Both the position numbers and the translations under genes were made by a program. DNA of 64,000 nucleotides, taken from Dactylonectria macrodidyma (Eukaryota; Ascomycota; Sordariomycetes; Hypocreales; Nectriaceae). Shown piece by piece: positions 62,510-64,000 of this stretch; position 1 is the first letter of the stretch, and every line of letters begins with the position of its first letter. Where the stretch lies: the NCBI GenBank assembly GCA_020744425.1, contig JAGMUV010000002.1, positions 4,322,501 to 4,386,500 on the forward strand, written 5' to 3'. A model generated the notes under the pieces. That model was not told where the DNA came from. It made no database searches and was given only the letters and a program-made list of their open reading frames with translations.

Positions 62510-64000
62510 GGGTGAAGGCTAGAGAGTATATTCAAGGAGGTGCACAGGTCGCAGATGGGGATATGATAATGGGAGAAGGGAGGCCTCAGGGCAGAGAACC
62601 AGAAAGGCACCAACAGCCGTGGGGAGAAGGTGAAGTGAGATGGAGGAGCAGAGATGAGGTGGTGACAGCCATGGGAGGAGTTTTAGGGAAGGAGAGAAGG
62701 GGATGTCAGAAGCAGAAACAGAGGAGAAGTTCAAAGATGGGACGAATGAGCTAAGCCGGAGTGAGAGAGGGAGTGCGTGTGTGAGTGTGTGAAAGAGAAG
62801 GTGCGAGTGGGAGAGGCTGAGCCAACTTGTGGACGACGTCAGTCAAGGGGAAGGTCGGAGCAACACACAAACACACACAAATAAGTGACATCAACGGGAG
62901 AGTCAAATAGAAAACCAACGGGGGTGAGCGAGGAAATAGGCACTGGAAGTGACGGGATGGCCAAGTCTGGACAGCTCATGAATTGGGGCGGTCATTCAAG
63001 TGAGGCACCTGCCTGCCTTGAGGCAGACTGGCAAGGCGGTCTTGTCATAGAAGTCCTCGTCAGGCCTCCTGCGGCTTAACCCCGTTAGCCTATTGACGCA
63101 GGCCCATTTGACCCCCGGCAGTTAGGTTGCAATGAACAAGACACATGATTAGTTCTGGTCCAACCAGGCTTGTGCAGGAGATCCCACGTTGAGGAGGTGG
63201 GCGATAGATGGGGGAAAGGCGAGGGACAGTGGAGTCAAGATCTAACTTGGCAAGCGTCTGCTACACATGTCCCCGGTTCCAACTTACCGAGTCAAGACGA
63301 GATGGGTCAAGCCTGACCACGAGGCTGGGGTAAGAGGACTAGTGGTTCACAGATTCGGGCATGAGTCGGAGGCAGAGGTGCGCGAGATTCGGCTACCTGG
63401 GAGGTAGGTCGGTACATTCCGACGTAGCCTTGGTTACCTCACGACTAGATGGTGCCGGGGACGCGAGAGAGGCTGGGAAGACAGACACACAATATCGAAA
63501 ACTTGTTTGTTGTCAGTTTCCGCCATATGTAGATGCCGACAAAAAGAACCGCGGTATACACGGTCAATACCTCAGGCCTCATGCTGAACCTCCCACACGT
63601 ACCGCTCAGAGCGCAGAGCAAGTAGTTTCAGTCCATATCAGATACACAAGACGAAGCGAGCCACGGAACATCCAGAAAGATAACAGGTCGTCAATTAGCA
63701 CGGCACAATGTGAGAGAGATGATGCGCAGGCCTTACAGAGGCGAATGTGAGTATGGGTCTTTCCGAGACCTGGCTGGCTCGCTACAATTCCAACCTCCAT
63801 ACGACTACTACTACAAGCCAGTTAGTTTGATCCTTGGGCTGTTTCCGCTTCGGGATTTCTTTGGAGATGTGGGATTATCACATGGTCCATTTGGGCACAA
63901 TTGCAAAAACGGAAGAAGTAGGACAGAATACGGTGGGGTGTAGCCAGCAAGCCGTGGATCTAACCAAATGATGGTTTATAGATCGCCGGGCACCGTAACT
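62510..64000. other. Glycosyltransferase promoter region and window end
   Basis: About 1.5 kb with purine-rich sequence at 62540-62720 (the complement of a pyrimidine leader), GT/GA repeats at 62760-62810 and CACA repeats at 62862-62880. I see no supported coding region up to the window edge. Confidence 0.55.

Overview
This window is nuclear DNA of a filamentous ascomycete, most likely a Sordariomycete and plausibly Hypocreales. The evidence is short introns (47-157 nt) with GTNNGT donors and CTAAC/CTGAC-like branch sites, pyrimidine-rich leaders, closely packed genes on both strands, and Pezizomycotina-specific genes (a leashin-type Woronin-body tether, a VezA-type vezatin, and a PUK1-like kinase). 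I find 14 protein-coding genes and no rRNA, tRNA or CRISPR. All exon boundaries were read by eye and checked for phase continuity.

Layout. 1-3237: gene-poor leader. 3238-5458 (+): four-exon RING protein. 6489-8218 (+): cytochrome P450. 9250-32545 (+): one giant gene encoding about 7,730 residues, recognised as leashin (lah, often annotated 'involucrin repeat protein'); its reading frame is broken once, at an A6 run in a lysine island. 33178-35367 (-): unknown, probably mitochondrial protein. 36620-38741 (+): vezatin-like VezA. 39731-40711 (+): PCNA. 41915-43323 (+): pyridoxal kinase with an 11-nt microexon. 43594-44178 (-): dUTPase, with a possible upstream mitochondrial start. 44590-45623 (-): coiled-coil protein, possibly a CENP-K/Sim4-like kinetochore subunit. 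47162-48651 (+): triple-KH RNA-binding protein. 49700-49934: Tc1/mariner-type MITE carrying telomere-like repeats. 50450-52177 (+): ISC1-type inositol phosphosphingolipid phospholipase C. 52378-55116 (-): NDR-class AGC kinase with two tandem in-frame TAG codons. 56018-57702 (-): nucleolar nucleoplasmin-FKBP isomerase. 58589-59433 (-): DJ-1/PfpI protein. 60380-62509 (-): membrane glycosyltransferase. 62510-64000: no gene seen.

The most exciting element is the kinase at 52378-55116. Exactly where AGC kinases carry Asp-Trp-Trp-Ser, the gene reads GAT TAG TAG AGT, and everything downstream, including the C-terminal hydrophobic motif, is intact and in frame. This is the arrangement reported for Fusarium graminearum PUK1, whose tandem UAG codons become UGG UGG by A-to-I mRNA editing during sexual development. 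Here both target adenosines also fall in the 9-nt loop of a predicted 8-bp hairpin. The gene is therefore probably an editing-dependent kinase rather than a pseudogene.

Themes linking genes: leashin and VezA are both organelle-positioning proteins at hyphal tips and septa, lying about 4 kb apart. PCNA and dUTPase are S-phase genes 3 kb apart, and both have MCB-type ACGCGT/ACGCGA elements upstream.
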